56,447 nt of DNA from Desulfurococcaceae archaeon UBA285 (GTDB taxonomy: Archaea > Thermoproteota > Thermoprotei_A > Sulfolobales > Desulfurococcaceae): NCBI GenBank assembly GCA_002495025.1, contig DADP01000019.1, positions 35,236 through 91,682 of the forward strand. Direction: 5' to 3'. Under the pieces are notes generated by a model. That model searched no databases. It had not been told where the DNA came from and saw only the letters and a list, made by a program, of their open reading frames with translations. Positions 35,737-43,460 of this stretch are shown one piece after another. The translations under genes and the position numbers were made by a program. Numbering within the stretch: position 1 is the stretch's first letter; each line of letters begins with the position of its first letter.

Positions 35737-35756
35737 AAATACCATAAAATACCATA
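35737..35756. repeat. Tandem 10-bp direct repeat upstream of kbl-tdh
   Basis: AAATACCATA occurs twice head to tail (35737-35746 and 35747-35756), one DNA turn apart. It lies between the kbl TATA box and the divergent small gene at 35831. Such a phased pair is what a dimeric regulator could recognise, possibly controlling threonine catabolism. The repeat is seen; the role is inferred. Confidence 0.45.
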
Positions 35757-35830
35757 TAGTAAAGAATCCTCCCTATGAAACACCAGTATATAATATGCTT
35801 TAATTGAATTATAGAAGCATGGTGGGTTGA

Positions 35831-36154
35831 ATGGATAATAAAACACTAGTTGAAAAGATAAGTAGACTACTAGAATTAAGTGAAGAAGAAGCAGAAGAAC
35901 TATATGACGTAGTAGATACATTGTACAATGAATATTCATCTAAGTACATTGAAGCTATTTTAAAACCAGAAGAAAACAGGGAATTAGTAAACCAGTTTAT
36001 TACAGTAACAAAACAACTACTAGAGAAGGAAAATAGAAGTTTTATTGAAGAACTCGCTTTGATCGCTGCACTAGATATTATAGCAATGGCTCTACACGAC
36101 AAGTTAATTGGTTTTATCGAGGTAGAAGAAGAAGAGGAAGAGGGAGAATTGTAG
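35831..36154 (+). CDS. Small acidic helical protein of unknown function
   Basis: The protein (107 aa) begins MDNKTLVEKISRLLELSEEE and is helical, very acidic and free of cysteine. It ends in a Glu-rich tail (EVEEEEEEGEL). I recognise no family. GGTGGG lies five bases before the ATG, which supports translation. It is monocistronic, divergent from kbl, and the stop codon abuts a C/D box RNA encoded on the opposite strand, so the two transcripts would overlap tail to tail. Confidence 0.6.
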   Translation: MDNKTLVEKISRLLELSEEEAEELYDVVDTLYNEYSSKYIEAILKPEENRELVNQFITVTKQLLEKENRSFIEELALIAALDIIAMALHDKLIGFIEVEEEEEEGEL

Positions 36155-36202
36155 TCAGCTGGGGCGATGCGCTCACCAATCACTCGAGGACCACTTCATC
36201 AC
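36155..36202 (-). ncRNA. C/D box guide sRNA
   Basis: Read on the minus strand: box C GTGATGA (36202-36196), a 12-nt guide AGTGGTCCTCGA, D' GTGA (36183-36180, one mismatch), C' TTGGTGA (36179-36173, degenerate), a 14-nt guide GCGCATCGCCCCAG and box D CTGA (36158-36155). A TTTTATTA TATA-like box is about 32 nt before box C. The second guide is complementary to CTGGGGCG, which from memory matches the 23S rRNA P-loop around E. coli G2251/G2252; this needs checking. The RNA begins right at the stop codon of the convergent gene ending at 36154. Confidence 0.75.
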
Positions 36203-36272
36203 ACCAAGTAATTCTATCTTTTTCACACGATAATAAAACTAAATCCTTCTTGGTTAAATCTAGATACTAGAA

Positions 36273-36299
36273 ACCAGTAATGCCAGCTCTAATACTGGT
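36273..36299 (+). promoter_or_regulatory. Hairpin covering the Trm14 ribosome binding site
   Basis: ACCAGTA (36273-36279) and TACTGGT (36293-36299) form a perfect 7-bp stem with a 13-nt loop. The 3' arm contains most of the GGTG that serves as Shine-Dalgarno for the ATG at 36306. If the message starts upstream of 36273, the hairpin would block initiation. The pairing is visible; control of the methyltransferase is inference. Confidence 0.45.
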
Positions 36300-36305
36300 G
36301 TCGAC

Positions 36306-37448
36306 ATGACTGAAAAATACAAGTGGTTTGCATCAACACCTATTGGAATAGAAGATATTGGTGCACAAGAAATAAACGAGATCACTGGTTGCTCTACAAC
36401 TATTGAAATGGGTAAGATATTCTTTGAGGGGCCTCTCGACGCAATGTACTTATTGAACTATTATGCTAGAACAATAAATAGAGTCTACTTGTCACTGGCG
36501 AGAGGGGTATTCAATGATCTAAGGGATATCTATCATGAAGCTAAATCCATAGATTACACTACAATAATACCAGCAGAATCAACATTTGCAGTTAGATGTG
36601 AGCGGGCTGGAAGCCACGAATTCACTAGTCTCGACGTCGCCCGCGTCGTGGGACAGGCAGTAATAGACTCCTACTACGAGGCAACTGGGAGAAGACTAAA
36701 AGTAAACCTTGAAACACCCGATGTTGAAATACACGTATTCATTAGAGATAACGACTTCTTGATTGGTGTAAACACGACTGGTGAAGCACTCCACAAGAGA
36801 AAGTATAGAGTATTCGATCACCCCGCAGCGTTAAAAACAACTCTTGCAGCCGCTATGCTTAGAATAGCTGGCTACAATGGCGAACCATTACTAGACCCGC
36901 TGTGTGGAGGAGGTACTATTGTAATAGAGGCGGCTCATAAATCCAGGAAAACCCCTATTTTCTTATTTAGAAAAGAATACTTGTTTTCAAAGCTGAAAAT
37001 ACATGATTCCTTACTAGAAGACCTAGTTAAAAAGAAACTATTAAGTGAGATGAATAGAGACCTCTATGAAATAACATGTATGGATATAAGTGTTAAATCC
37101 ATTGAGGGAGCACGTAGAAATGCCGAGTCAGCACTTGTATTAGACACTATTAAATTTAAAATCGGGGATGCTGCGAGAATTGAATCGTATACTGGTGTAG
37201 AAGCAGAGTTAATAGTTACTAATCCACCATATGGAATAAGGAGTCACAATTTAAAGAAAATAGAAGGGTTTTACAAAGACCTATTGAAAACATGGAGAGA
37301 CAGGTATCCAGGAATTAAAGCAGTAGTTATAACAGCTTCAACCAAGCAGTTTGAAAACGCAGTACTAGCTACAAATGTAGAGATTAAATCTACTAGGTTT
37401 GTTATGCATGGTGGTTTACCAGCAAGAATATACTTAGTTAAAACATAA
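36306..37448 (+). CDS. trm14: THUMP-domain tRNA (guanine-N2)-methyltransferase, Trm14-like
   Basis: This protein (380 aa) has an N-terminal ferredoxin-like/THUMP domain (about 1-165; AVRCERAGSHEFTSLDVAR) and a C-terminal Rossmann methyltransferase. SAM is bound at LLDPLCGGGTIVIEAA (about 195-210) and ITCMDISVKSIEGARRNA. The catalytic IVTNPPYGIRSHN is the NPPY signature of exocyclic-amine methylation. Trm14 makes m2G6 in tRNA; the related Trm-G10 enzyme usually differs in N-terminal layout, but 23S-directed relatives cannot be excluded. GGTG precedes the ATG and lies within a hairpin. Confidence 0.87.
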   Translation: MTEKYKWFASTPIGIEDIGAQEINEITGCSTTIEMGKIFFEGPLDAMYLLNYYARTINRVYLSLARGVFNDLRDIYHEAKSIDYTTIIPAESTFAVRCERAGSHEFTSLDVARVVGQAVIDSYYEATGRRLKVNLETPDVEIHVFIRDNDFLIGVNTTGEALHKRKYRVFDHPAALKTTLAAAMLRIAGYNGEPLLDPLCGGGTIVIEAAHKSRKTPIFLFRKEYLFSKLKIHDSLLEDLVKKKLLSEMNRDLYEITCMDISVKSIEGARRNAESALVLDTIKFKIGDAARIESYTGVEAELIVTNPPYGIRSHNLKKIEGFYKDLLKTWRDRYPGIKAVVITASTKQFENAVLATNVEIKSTRFVMHGGLPARIYLVKT

Positions 37449-37511
37449 GTTTTATTGATCATATTTGTAGATATAAACTTTAGTAGTGTAGTTTCTAATA
37501 GGGGTGTAGTC

Positions 37512-38090
37512 GTGTCTACACCCGGTTATAAATGTTCTAGGATACCCATAGTCTTCGCTACATTATCTATTGCTGTCCCACTAATATTTATTGCAATGGC
37601 TGCCACACTATCAGGCTGGTTTAATATATATGAAAATGCCCTCAGTGATCTAGGACATGCAGTAAAAAGCAATGTGGCATGGATATTTAATTTGGGATTA
37701 ACCCTTGGTGGGGCGCTAATAATTGCTACCAGTGTAAAATACATTGTAGACGCTGATAGATTAGTAGGCGGTTTAATCTTGTTTATGGGTTATGCATTAA
37801 TCTTGGTTGGAACATTTGACAAAGTCTACAGAGAGCTCCACTTCCAGGTTTCAGCATTATTCTTCATTCTTCTATTGCTCACTGTATTAATTTACCCTAT
37901 TCGTAGTGGAAAAAAGAAAATAGTTCCAATAGCGGTATTAGTTATCGTTGTAAACATTATTGTATGGTATTTCCACTTTGCTTCTAGAATACCTCCAGGA
38001 GCTGCAATACCAGAGTTGATATCGGTGTTTTCAGCACTATACTTCTACATTGATGCTGTTAAACACTATTCATTAAAGACTTGTAAATAA
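37512..38090 (+). CDS. DUF998-type membrane protein
   Basis: The protein (about 192 aa) has six hydrophobic segments and the ENALSDLGHA motif after the first, characteristic of DUF998 proteins of unknown function. The frame is open from 37455, but GGGGTG lies five bases before GTG at 37512, and starting there puts the first membrane segment near the N-terminus. It immediately follows trm14, with no obvious functional link. Confidence 0.75.
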   Translation: MSTPGYKCSRIPIVFATLSIAVPLIFIAMAATLSGWFNIYENALSDLGHAVKSNVAWIFNLGLTLGGALIIATSVKYIVDADRLVGGLILFMGYALILVGTFDKVYRELHFQVSALFFILLLLTVLIYPIRSGKKKIVPIAVLVIVVNIIVWYFHFASRIPPGAAIPELISVFSALYFYIDAVKHYSLKTCK

Positions 38091-38156
38091 TCTTCCATTA
38101 TCAACAATTCTAAATAACTTCTTTTTTAAACAAAATGATTAATCCTTCATTGAGGT

Positions 38157-38879
38157 TTAGTTAGTAGTGGGTTTGCTCTCTAATTCCTGGCATAATTTAT
38201 CTATTAAAGACTTATATTCTTGGCTGGATGATATAGCTGTTGAGATTACTTGTTTCAACCCTATTGTCTTCACGGCGTAGTCTACGGCTTTAAATACACT
38301 ACATGTTTTTTCTAGTTCTTTAACTCTATTTAAGAGTATGTTTTGTGTGAATTCTCCGATTCGAGCATCTATACTGTCTGCTAAGTGTACTATAAACCCT
38401 TCTATTGTTGAAAACGGTACTTGACCGTGTACTTCGCTTATAGCTCTAATTAGTTTATCGGGTGCGTTTCTCTTTGCTAATTCCGCTATGATGCTATAGT
38501 CGTGTGAGAGATACCAGTCTTCGCGTGCTTTATATCCTCCTCCAACGGGGTCTATAGTGTACTGGTAGTATTTGAAGATATCGTGGAGTATGGCTGTTGC
38601 TATAACTAGGTCTCTATCTACTTTCAATCCATATACTTCTTCGAAAACATCTACAATCTTCAGTGCGAGGAGTGTTACTGAATACGTGTGTATTATTAAT
38701 CCACCAGTGTAGAAGTGGTGTTTTCTAGGTGCTGCTGGTGATTCCTCGATTTTTATTAGTGGTTTTATATCGGTGAATGCTAGTACTGGGTTGTCTATAA
38801 TGTCTAATACTAGTTTTTGTAGTTCTACGTTGTTTATTTGACGGGCTAGTTCTCTAAGTGATTCAAGACTGGTATTCAT
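38157..38879 (-). CDS. HD-domain phosphohydrolase
   Basis: The HD domain protein has 240 aa. The metal ligands are visible as KHHFYTGGLIIHTYSVTLLA (His), ATAILHDIFKYYQY (the His-Asp pair) and later WYLSHDYSIIAELA and AISEVHGQVPF. This spacing resembles the HD domain of YhaM/CBF1-like 3'-5' exoribonucleases, but no OB-fold is attached, so nuclease or nucleotidase activity is open. It starts with ATG. It is divergent from the thiolase gene across a region with an inverted repeat. Confidence 0.75.
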   Translation of the reverse strand: MNTSLESLRELARQINNVELQKLVLDIIDNPVLAFTDIKPLIKIEESPAAPRKHHFYTGGLIIHTYSVTLLALKIVDVFEEVYGLKVDRDLVIATAILHDIFKYYQYTIDPVGGGYKAREDWYLSHDYSIIAELAKRNAPDKLIRAISEVHGQVPFSTIEGFIVHLADSIDARIGEFTQNILLNRVKELEKTCSVFKAVDYAVKTIGLKQVISTAISSSQEYKSLIDKLCQELESKPTTN

Positions 38880-38895
38880 TAACTACACCTATTTC

Positions 38896-38925
38896 TACAC
38901 GTCTTGTTTTTATACCTCACGTGTA
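38896..38925. promoter_or_regulatory. Inverted repeat around a TATA box between HD and thiolase genes
   Basis: TACACGT (38896-38902) and ACGTGTA (38919-38925) form a perfect 7-bp inverted repeat with 16 bp between them. The spacer contains TTTTTATAC, a TATA-like box for the thiolase operon. A regulator bound to both arms would straddle the TATA box. The right arm also contains the palindrome CACGTG. Function inferred. Confidence 0.45.
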
Positions 38926-38958
38926 ATACCTTAATATGGGTTATCAAGGGTGTATGGT

Positions 38959-40134
38959 TTGGAACGAGTATTTATTATTGGAGTTGGAATGACAAAAATA
39001 GGTAGATTCTACGAGAAGCATGCAAAAGAATTGTTTGCTGAGGCATTGTGGAAGGCTATAGAAGACGCTGGTGGAGTAAAACCACAAGCAATAGTTGTTG
39101 GAAATATGACTTCAAGCGTGTTAATGGGGCAGGATAGTCTTGGTGCAATGATGGCTGACTACGCTGGTTTCAGGGGTCTACCAGCATTTAAAGTAGAAGC
39201 AGCTTGTGGCAGTGGTGGAGCCGCGCTATATGCTGCTTACGCCCTTGTTAAATCAGGTATGGTAGACGTCGTAGCTGCTGGAGGAGTAGAAAAACTAACA
39301 GAAGCAAATACAGAGTTTGTAACACGTGCTCTCGCTCAGGCTGCAGATGCCGACTACGAGGTATTTTATGGTGCCACATTTACTGGATTAAACGCAATGG
39401 TTGCAAGACTGTATAAATCACTCTTCGGCTACACTGATGAAGACCTATCTCACTGGCCTGTTAAAATGCACGAGTATGCCAGCTACAACCCCTATGCACA
39501 GCTACCTAGAAAAACAACACTTGAAGAAGTAATGGAGAGCCCGTTAATAGCAGATCCAATAAGACTATTCCATGCAGCTCCACTAGGTGATGGAGCAGCA
39601 GTTGTACTACTAGTAAGAGGAGAGGAGAGAGCTAGAGAAATAGCTAGAAAAATAGGTAGAGACACACTCATAGAAGTAGCAAGCGTGGCACTAGCTACAG
39701 ATAGCGTTGATTTAACAACTAGAAACGACTTGTTAACAATGGACTCTACTGTTAAAGCAGCTCGTGAAGCACTACAAAAAGCAAACATAGAGTTGAAACA
39801 AGTAGACTACGTTGAACTTCACGATGCATTCCACGTAACTGGATTTGTAGCACTAGAAGACCTTGGATTCGCGCCAAAAGGACTCGCCGCTAAATTATTC
39901 AAAGAAGGAAGATTCCAAAAGGGAGATAAACCAGAAGTAAACTTTAGTGGAGGACTCAAAGCCAGAGGACACCCTGTTGGAGCTACAGGTATATACCAGG
40001 TTGCAGAAGCCGCTATGCAGTTAAGAGGAGACTTCCCGGGCTACAAAGCAAGTGATCCAGCGGTAGCTATGACACACAATATTGGTGGAATAAGTACAAT
40101 TGCAGCTGTTTCAATTCTAAAGAGGGTAAAGTAA
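38959..40134 (+). CDS. Thiolase-family acetyl-CoA C-acyltransferase (archaeal SCP-x-like)
   Basis: This thiolase of about 391 aa has VFIIGVGMTKIGRF at the N-terminus, the acyl-accepting Cys in VEAACGSGGAALYAA, and C-terminal HDAFHVTG and SGGLKARGHPVGATG, all typical of archaeal SCP-2-like thiolases. In many archaea such genes sit beside HMG-CoA synthase and a DUF35 protein; here the next gene is a carboxyltransferase instead, suggesting acyl-CoA breakdown or conversion. GTG at 38950 and TTG at 38959 are both possible; GGGTG five bases before the TTG favours the latter. Its stop overlaps the next start (TAATGA). Confidence 0.9.
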   Translation: MERVFIIGVGMTKIGRFYEKHAKELFAEALWKAIEDAGGVKPQAIVVGNMTSSVLMGQDSLGAMMADYAGFRGLPAFKVEAACGSGGAALYAAYALVKSGMVDVVAAGGVEKLTEANTEFVTRALAQAADADYEVFYGATFTGLNAMVARLYKSLFGYTDEDLSHWPVKMHEYASYNPYAQLPRKTTLEEVMESPLIADPIRLFHAAPLGDGAAVVLLVRGEERAREIARKIGRDTLIEVASVALATDSVDLTTRNDLLTMDSTVKAAREALQKANIELKQVDYVELHDAFHVTGFVALEDLGFAPKGLAAKLFKEGRFQKGDKPEVNFSGGLKARGHPVGATGIYQVAEAAMQLRGDFPGYKASDPAVAMTHNIGGISTIAAVSILKRVK

Positions 40135-41687
40135 TGAGTAGTCATGAAGAGCTATTGAAAAAAGTAAGAGAATACCGCGAACTATCTATCCAGGGAGGAG
40201 GAAAAGACAAAATACAGCAACAAAAAGAAAAAGGCAAGTTATGGGTACGCGAGAGACTTGATAAACTCCTAGATCCAGGTTCATTTGTTGAATTACAATG
40301 GATGAGAATACATAGATCAAGCTACTTCGGCCTCGACAAGCAGAAATTCTATGGAGACGGCGTAGTTACTGGTTATGGTAGGATAAATGGGAGACTAGTA
40401 TTTGTCTATGCGCAAGACTTTACAGTGCTAGGAGGAAGTATTGGAGAAGTACATGGAGAGAAAATCGCGAGAACAATAGAACAAGCAATACAAGTCGGAG
40501 TACCAGTAATTGGACTTTACGATTCTGGAGGAGCCAGAATTCAGGAGGGTGTTGCTTCACTACATGGTTGTGGAAGAATATTTCATGCAAACGTCAAAGC
40601 TAGTGGCGTAATTCCCCAGATAGCTGTAATTATGGGTCCATGTGCAGGTGCAGCGGCATATAGTCCAGCACTAATGGACTTTGTAATAATTGTCAAAGGA
40701 TCATATATGTTTATCACAGGCCCCGAAGTAGTTAAAGCAGCTACTGGTGTATCAGTTACATTTGAACAACTAGGTGGAGCAGATGTCCACGGATCAATAA
40801 GTGGTGTAGCACACTTTATAGCGGAAAACGAAGAACACGCATTTGAAATCGTCAAGAAACTACTATCATATCTTCCAAACAACAGCGCGGAAGAACCACC
40901 ATTTGTTCCATCCGACGACCCCGTTGATAGACGACTAGAAGAACTATACGAAGTAGTTCCAACTGATTCAGCAAAACCATTTGATGTAAAACAAGTTATT
41001 AGATCTATAGTAGACAACGGCGACTTCCTAGAAGTCCACGCAAACTACGCTAAATCAGCTGTTGTAGGTTTTGGTAGAATAGGCGGGTATACAGTTGGAA
41101 TAGTAGCTAATCAACCAGCCGTTAATGCTGGTGTAATAGATATAGATGCAAGCAATAAAATAGCGAGATTTGTAAGATTTTGTGATGCATTCAATATACC
41201 AATAGTAACACTAGTTGATACGCCCGGCTTTATGCCCGGAGTAGACCAAGAACACGGCGGTATAATTAAACACGGTGCAAAAGTACTCCACGCATACGCT
41301 GAAGCAACAGTACCCAAAATAACAGTAATTATGAGAAAAGCTTACGGTGGTGCATACATAGCAATGGGTAGTCTCTCACTGGGCAGTGATATCAACTACG
41401 CGTGGCCAACAGCAGAAATAGCTGTAATGGGCCCCGAAGGAGCAGTTAGAATACTCTATAGAAGAGAAATAGAGAAAGCACCAGACCCAGAAGCATTCTA
41501 TAGAGAAAAACTGAAAGAGTATAGAGAAGTATTTGCAAACCCGTTTAGAGCAGCTGAACTAGGATACGTTGACGAAGTTATAGATGTAGCTGATACTAGA
41601 AAGAAGATATATGATGCACTAGTATTACTGTCAACTAAGAGAGCTGAACTACCACCCTTCAAAAAACACACTAATATACCGTTATGA
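40134..41687 (+). CDS. Acyl-CoA carboxylase / methylmalonyl-CoA decarboxylase carboxyltransferase subunit
   Basis: This crotonase-fold carboxyltransferase (517 aa) is of the PccB/MmdA type. It has GLYDSGGARIQEGVASLHG, IMGPCAGAAAYSPALMDF, VTLVDTPGFMPGVDQEHGG and MRKAYGGAYIAMGS. It transfers CO2 between biotin and propionyl- or acetyl-CoA. The biotin carrier gene lies convergent and touching (6-bp overlap). No biotin carboxylase or membrane decarboxylase subunit is in the window, so direction (carboxylation or Na+-pumping decarboxylation) cannot be decided here. Confidence 0.93.
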   Translation: MSSHEELLKKVREYRELSIQGGGKDKIQQQKEKGKLWVRERLDKLLDPGSFVELQWMRIHRSSYFGLDKQKFYGDGVVTGYGRINGRLVFVYAQDFTVLGGSIGEVHGEKIARTIEQAIQVGVPVIGLYDSGGARIQEGVASLHGCGRIFHANVKASGVIPQIAVIMGPCAGAAAYSPALMDFVIIVKGSYMFITGPEVVKAATGVSVTFEQLGGADVHGSISGVAHFIAENEEHAFEIVKKLLSYLPNNSAEEPPFVPSDDPVDRRLEELYEVVPTDSAKPFDVKQVIRSIVDNGDFLEVHANYAKSAVVGFGRIGGYTVGIVANQPAVNAGVIDIDASNKIARFVRFCDAFNIPIVTLVDTPGFMPGVDQEHGGIIKHGAKVLHAYAEATVPKITVIMRKAYGGAYIAMGSLSLGSDINYAWPTAEIAVMGPEGAVRILYRREIEKAPDPEAFYREKLKEYREVFANPFRAAELGYVDEVIDVADTRKKIYDALVLLSTKRAELPPFKKHTNIPL

Positions 41688-42212
41688 CGTAGAAGGCCGG
41701 ATTTTAATTATTTTATCTCCTTTATTCACTGTTTTACCTTGTTCAACATATACTTCTTCTACTGTACCAGCCATGTGTGCTTTTATTTCAATAATCATTT
41801 TCATAGACTCCAATAAAGCAACAGTATCTCCTTGTTTAACGAGATCTCCTTGTTTAACTTTTACTTCCACGACCCTACCAGTAATTGGAGATGTCAATAC
41901 GTTTTGTTCGAGTACTTGGATTGCCATGGTTTCTTTTTGCCTTTTCTTCTCTTCTTCAACCACCTCGTATTTCACATCAAATACCAGTGGTGGTATATAG
42001 TCTACAAAAACACCCGATTTACTAGAGCGGACAATGTGTTTTTCTCCGTTGACGTTTAAAACGTATTTTCCATTATCTGCTTTCTCTACAACTACTCTGT
42101 ATAAAACACCTGATTTTACATCTTTAAAGACAAGGCTTCTCTTAGATTTCTCTTGTAGTTCGAGTTCTATTTGTTCACCGGTAATTGTTTTCAACTTGTA
42201 TATCTTTGGCAA
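41682..42212 (-). CDS. Biotin carboxyl carrier protein
   Basis: The protein (176 aa) has an N-terminal beta-rich domain (1-85), a charged linker of about 15 residues and a C-terminal biotinyl domain. The biotinylated residue should be Lys138 in LLESMKMIIEIKAH (ESMKM instead of the commoner EAMKM). It shuttles carboxybiotin for the carboxyltransferase encoded convergently. It starts with TTG at 42212; the only ribosome site is GAGGTGG, which overlaps box D of a guide RNA directly upstream on the same strand. This is an unusual arrangement for a metabolic gene. Confidence 0.9.
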   Translation of the reverse strand: MPKIYKLKTITGEQIELELQEKSKRSLVFKDVKSGVLYRVVVEKADNGKYVLNVNGEKHIVRSSKSGVFVDYIPPLVFDVKYEVVEEEKKRQKETMAIQVLEQNVLTSPITGRVVEVKVKQGDLVKQGDTVALLESMKMIIEIKAHMAGTVEEVYVEQGKTVNKGDKIIKIRPSTS

Positions 42213-42224
42213 TTAACTTCCACC

Positions 42225-42273
42225 TCAGTAACGCCAACCTTCTTCATCAATCAGTCGCGGGTTCGCTCATCAC
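42225..42273 (-). ncRNA. C/D box guide sRNA fused to the biotin carrier leader
   Basis: Read on the minus strand: box C GTGATGA (42273-42267), a 12-nt guide GCGAACCCGCGA, D' CTGA (42254-42251), C' TTGATGA (42250-42244, immediately after D'), a 15-nt guide AGAAGGTTGGCGTTA and box D CTGA (42228-42225). Three boxes are perfect and C' differs only at its first base. CTTAATAATC, about 28 nt upstream, is a TATA candidate. The first guide is complementary to TCGCGGGTTCGC, which resembles a tRNA T-arm. Box D is followed by GGTGG, so sRNA and mRNA leader share bases. Confidence 0.85.
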
Positions 42274-42368
42274 TCAACTGTATTAATACGCTATGTGATT
42301 ATTAAGCATTCATATATGAGTTTCTATATTAGGCACTATATAACGATGTTATAGTAGAGGTGGCTGGG

Positions 42369-43460
42369 TTGACTATAGACTTTAAAGCTATTAAGCAAAA
42401 ACGCGAGGAATTTTGGACTAGTAACCCGGTATACAAGGCTATATATGATAGATTAGTCAAGCAAGGATATCATTTAATTGGTACAATAGGAGCAGTTAAA
42501 AGATGTCACTGGACAAAAGAAGCAGTGCTAAGACATAGATTTTGCTATAAGTGTTTATGGTATGGTATTGAAAGCCACCGTTGTATACAAATGACTCCTG
42601 TCGTAGCATGGTGTTGGAATAGATGTCTACATTGTTGGAGAATACAATTCGAAGATATTGGAATGCACTGGGATGACACTAGACCACCAGTAATAGACGA
42701 TCCAGAAGTATTAGTTGAAGAGAGCATTATGACTCATAGACAAATAATGGCTGGCTACAAGGGTAATCCTAAAGCAGATCAGAAAATGGTTGAAGAAGCA
42801 ATGAATCCAAAACACGCGGCGATAAGTCTCGCTGGAGAACCACTATTATATCCAAGACTAGGCGAGCTCATAGAGGAATACCATAAACGTGGTATAACAA
42901 CGTTTCTTGTAACTCATGGTACAAGACCAGATGTATTGAAAAACCTGGAAAAAGAGCCTTCTCAATTATATATAAGCATGGAGGCTTGGAGTAAAGAGAC
43001 CTATGAGTACTTCAATAGACCATCTGTTCCAAGAGCTTGGGAGCTCTTCCAGGAAACTATAGATTATGTTAGATCCTTCAGGTCCCCCGTTGTTTATAGA
43101 ATAACTATTGTAAAAGGATTTAACGATAATGAAGAAGCACTTAGAGCATTTGCTAAATTCATTGAGAGAGGTAATCCACACTATGTAGAAGTAAAAGCCT
43201 ATATGTTTATAGGTGGAAGCCGTGCGAGATTGACAAGAGATAATATGCCATCACATAGTGAAATTAGGAGTGTAGCACAGAAACTAAGCGAGTTAACTGG
43301 TTACAAAGTGCTCAGCGAGTCAATACCAAGTCGTATTGTATTACTGAGTAGATTAGATAAGCCCATAAGACATGGTAAGGGCTGTCCAGACGGTGTAGAA
43401 CACCCAGAGAAATATGCACCTGCATTGACAGAGGAATACGAGGAAATGGAAGAAGGCTAG
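42369..43460 (+). CDS. taw1: tRNA 4-demethylwyosine synthase (Taw1), radical SAM
   Basis: The enzyme (about 363 aa) converts m1G37 of tRNA-Phe to imG-14 with pyruvate, the first tricyclic step of wyosine synthesis. The radical-SAM cluster is CWNRCLHC (C-x3-C-x2-C), and an upstream set of cysteines in KRCHWTKEAV, HRFCYKCLWYG and HRCIQM supplies the second cluster. SLAGEPLLYPRL is the SAM-binding GEP motif. GTG at 42360 is in frame, but GAGGTG is spaced seven bases from TTG at 42369, which I prefer. Its substrate is made by the Trm5 encoded at 4579. It converges with the winged-helix gene by a 4-bp overlap. Confidence 0.93.
   Translation: MTIDFKAIKQKREEFWTSNPVYKAIYDRLVKQGYHLIGTIGAVKRCHWTKEAVLRHRFCYKCLWYGIESHRCIQMTPVVAWCWNRCLHCWRIQFEDIGMHWDDTRPPVIDDPEVLVEESIMTHRQIMAGYKGNPKADQKMVEEAMNPKHAAISLAGEPLLYPRLGELIEEYHKRGITTFLVTHGTRPDVLKNLEKEPSQLYISMEAWSKETYEYFNRPSVPRAWELFQETIDYVRSFRSPVVYRITIVKGFNDNEEALRAFAKFIERGNPHYVEVKAYMFIGGSRARLTRDNMPSHSEIRSVAQKLSELTGYKVLSESIPSRIVLLSRLDKPIRHGKGCPDGVEHPEKYAPALTEEYEEMEEG

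Noticed and set aside
35809..36183. 124-residue minus-strand frame opposite the small acidic protein
   Set aside because: Ser-rich translation of the complement of Glu codons; the plus-strand frame has a ribosome site and normal composition.
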